Below the pieces are notes generated by a model that was given only the letters and a program-made list of their open reading frames with translations, was not told where the DNA came from and ran no database searches. Shown here one piece after another: positions 63,767-64,000 of a stretch of DNA of 64,000 nucleotides. This DNA is from Gracilaria vermiculophylla (taxonomy: Eukaryota > Rhodophyta > Florideophyceae > Gracilariales > Gracilariaceae): contig JAHNZQ020000004.1 in NCBI GenBank assembly GCA_019155205.2, positions 2,208,343 through 2,272,342 on the forward strand, written 5' to 3'. The position numbers and the translations under genes were made by a program. The first letter of the stretch is position 1. Each line of letters starts with the position of its first letter.

Positions 63767-64000
63767 TGTTGATAGTTCAAATGGTGAACTGTGCGCCCTG
63801 TGTCACTAGAGAGTACAGCGCAAATAGCTCATCTGTTTTCCAACAGGTTATGGGCCCAGCTAAACGCTAGGAACCTGGGTTCGACTCCCAGAAGTGACCT
63901 GAGCCTGAGAAATTGTACAGGTGTACAGCAGTAGTGAAGATTGGCTACTGTAAGCTCGAGGTCTCGTTCTGTAAGGAAGTACAGGGCGAGGGGGCGTGTT
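63767..64000 (+). mobile_element. TRIM-like element, second copy, cut by the window end
   Basis: 5' LTR 63767-63845 (79 bp, TGTTGATAGTTC to TTCCAACA), primer-binding site GGTTATGGGCCCAGCT at 63846-63861, a 151-bp interior to 63996, and the first four bases (TGTT) of the 3' LTR at 63997-64000. The interior is nearly identical to 49367-49517 reversed. The 3' purine-rich stretch is GGCGAGGGGGCG. Confidence 0.92.
63875..63899 (+). other. tRNA T-arm / box-B-like motif inside the TRIM
   Basis: CTGGG-TTCGACT-CCCAG forms a perfect five-pair stem with a seven-base TTCGANN loop and contains the Pol III box B GGTTCGACTCC. AAGTGAC follows directly, as an acceptor strand would. The other copy keeps the same arm at 49472-49488. 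It is not a complete tRNA gene. Confidence 0.65.

Noticed and set aside
63801..63899. A complete tRNA gene in the TRIM
   Set aside because: The D-arm lacks the GG of the D-loop, the anticodon arm is ambiguous with a 23-base excess, and half of it lies in the LTR; only the T-arm is convincing.
1..64000. CRISPR arrays, bacterial operons and rRNA genes
   Set aside because: No regularly spaced short repeats with unique spacers, no ribosome-binding-site-led gene series and no rRNA-like sequence were seen; all content is eukaryotic in type.

Overview
This window is eukaryotic and consists mostly of transposable elements. The one clear host gene is an uninterrupted 3.36 kb open reading frame for an XRN2/Rat1-type nuclear 5'-3' exoribonuclease (32756-36112, +). 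Almost everything else is retrotransposons and DNA transposons, many nested in one another and most broken. A long conserved gene without introns, very dense repeats and two 100-N assembly gaps suggest an intron-poor, TE-rich protist or alga. A red macroalga is my first guess and an oomycete the second; this is inference and no marker here settles it.

Layout. (1) 1-6994: remnants of two chromodomain-bearing Ty3/gypsy elements (families D and A, copy A3, both +). A3 carries a long reading frame antisense to pol between the chromodomain and the 3' LTR. (2) 7865-17666: a Tc1-like remnant, then a degraded Ty3/gypsy element (family C, -) that contains a young, nearly intact Ty3/gypsy element (B1, 9775-13851, -). 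(3) 17752-20618: a piggyBac-like transposon. (4) 21772-26794: a decayed relative of B1 (B2, +) with perfect target duplications, followed by a pogo-like transposase remnant. (5) 29787-37676: the XRN2 gene between two Tc1/mariner (DD34E) elements, each of which holds a nested element. (6) 38314-59515: a nested block of family A elements (A0, A1, A2, an inverted solo LTR) with insertions of a tiny LTR element. (7) 59711-62553: a second piggyBac-like copy. (8) 62558-64000: a gag-like remnant, then another copy of the tiny LTR element cut by the window end.

Three systems stand out. First, three copies of family A preserve the same layout: gag-PR-RT-RH-IN-chromodomain on one strand and a P/A/S-rich gene converging from the other strand, starting just inside the 3' LTR. 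This resembles the antisense ORFs known from plant Tat/Ogre-type elements, but here in a chromodomain-bearing lineage. Second, a 310-bp TRIM-like element has 79/80-bp LTRs, perfect 5-bp target duplications, a primer-binding site matching the anticodon region of initiator tRNA-Met (the Drosophila copia half-tRNA type) and a tRNA T-arm/box-B-like motif. Third, the piggyBac-like elements are flanked by CTAG rather than TTAA, have 16-bp subterminal palindromes and share one in-frame TAG codon.

The elements share machinery within families but do not form a host pathway. XRN2 would act in nuclear RNA 5'-3' decay and transcription termination.
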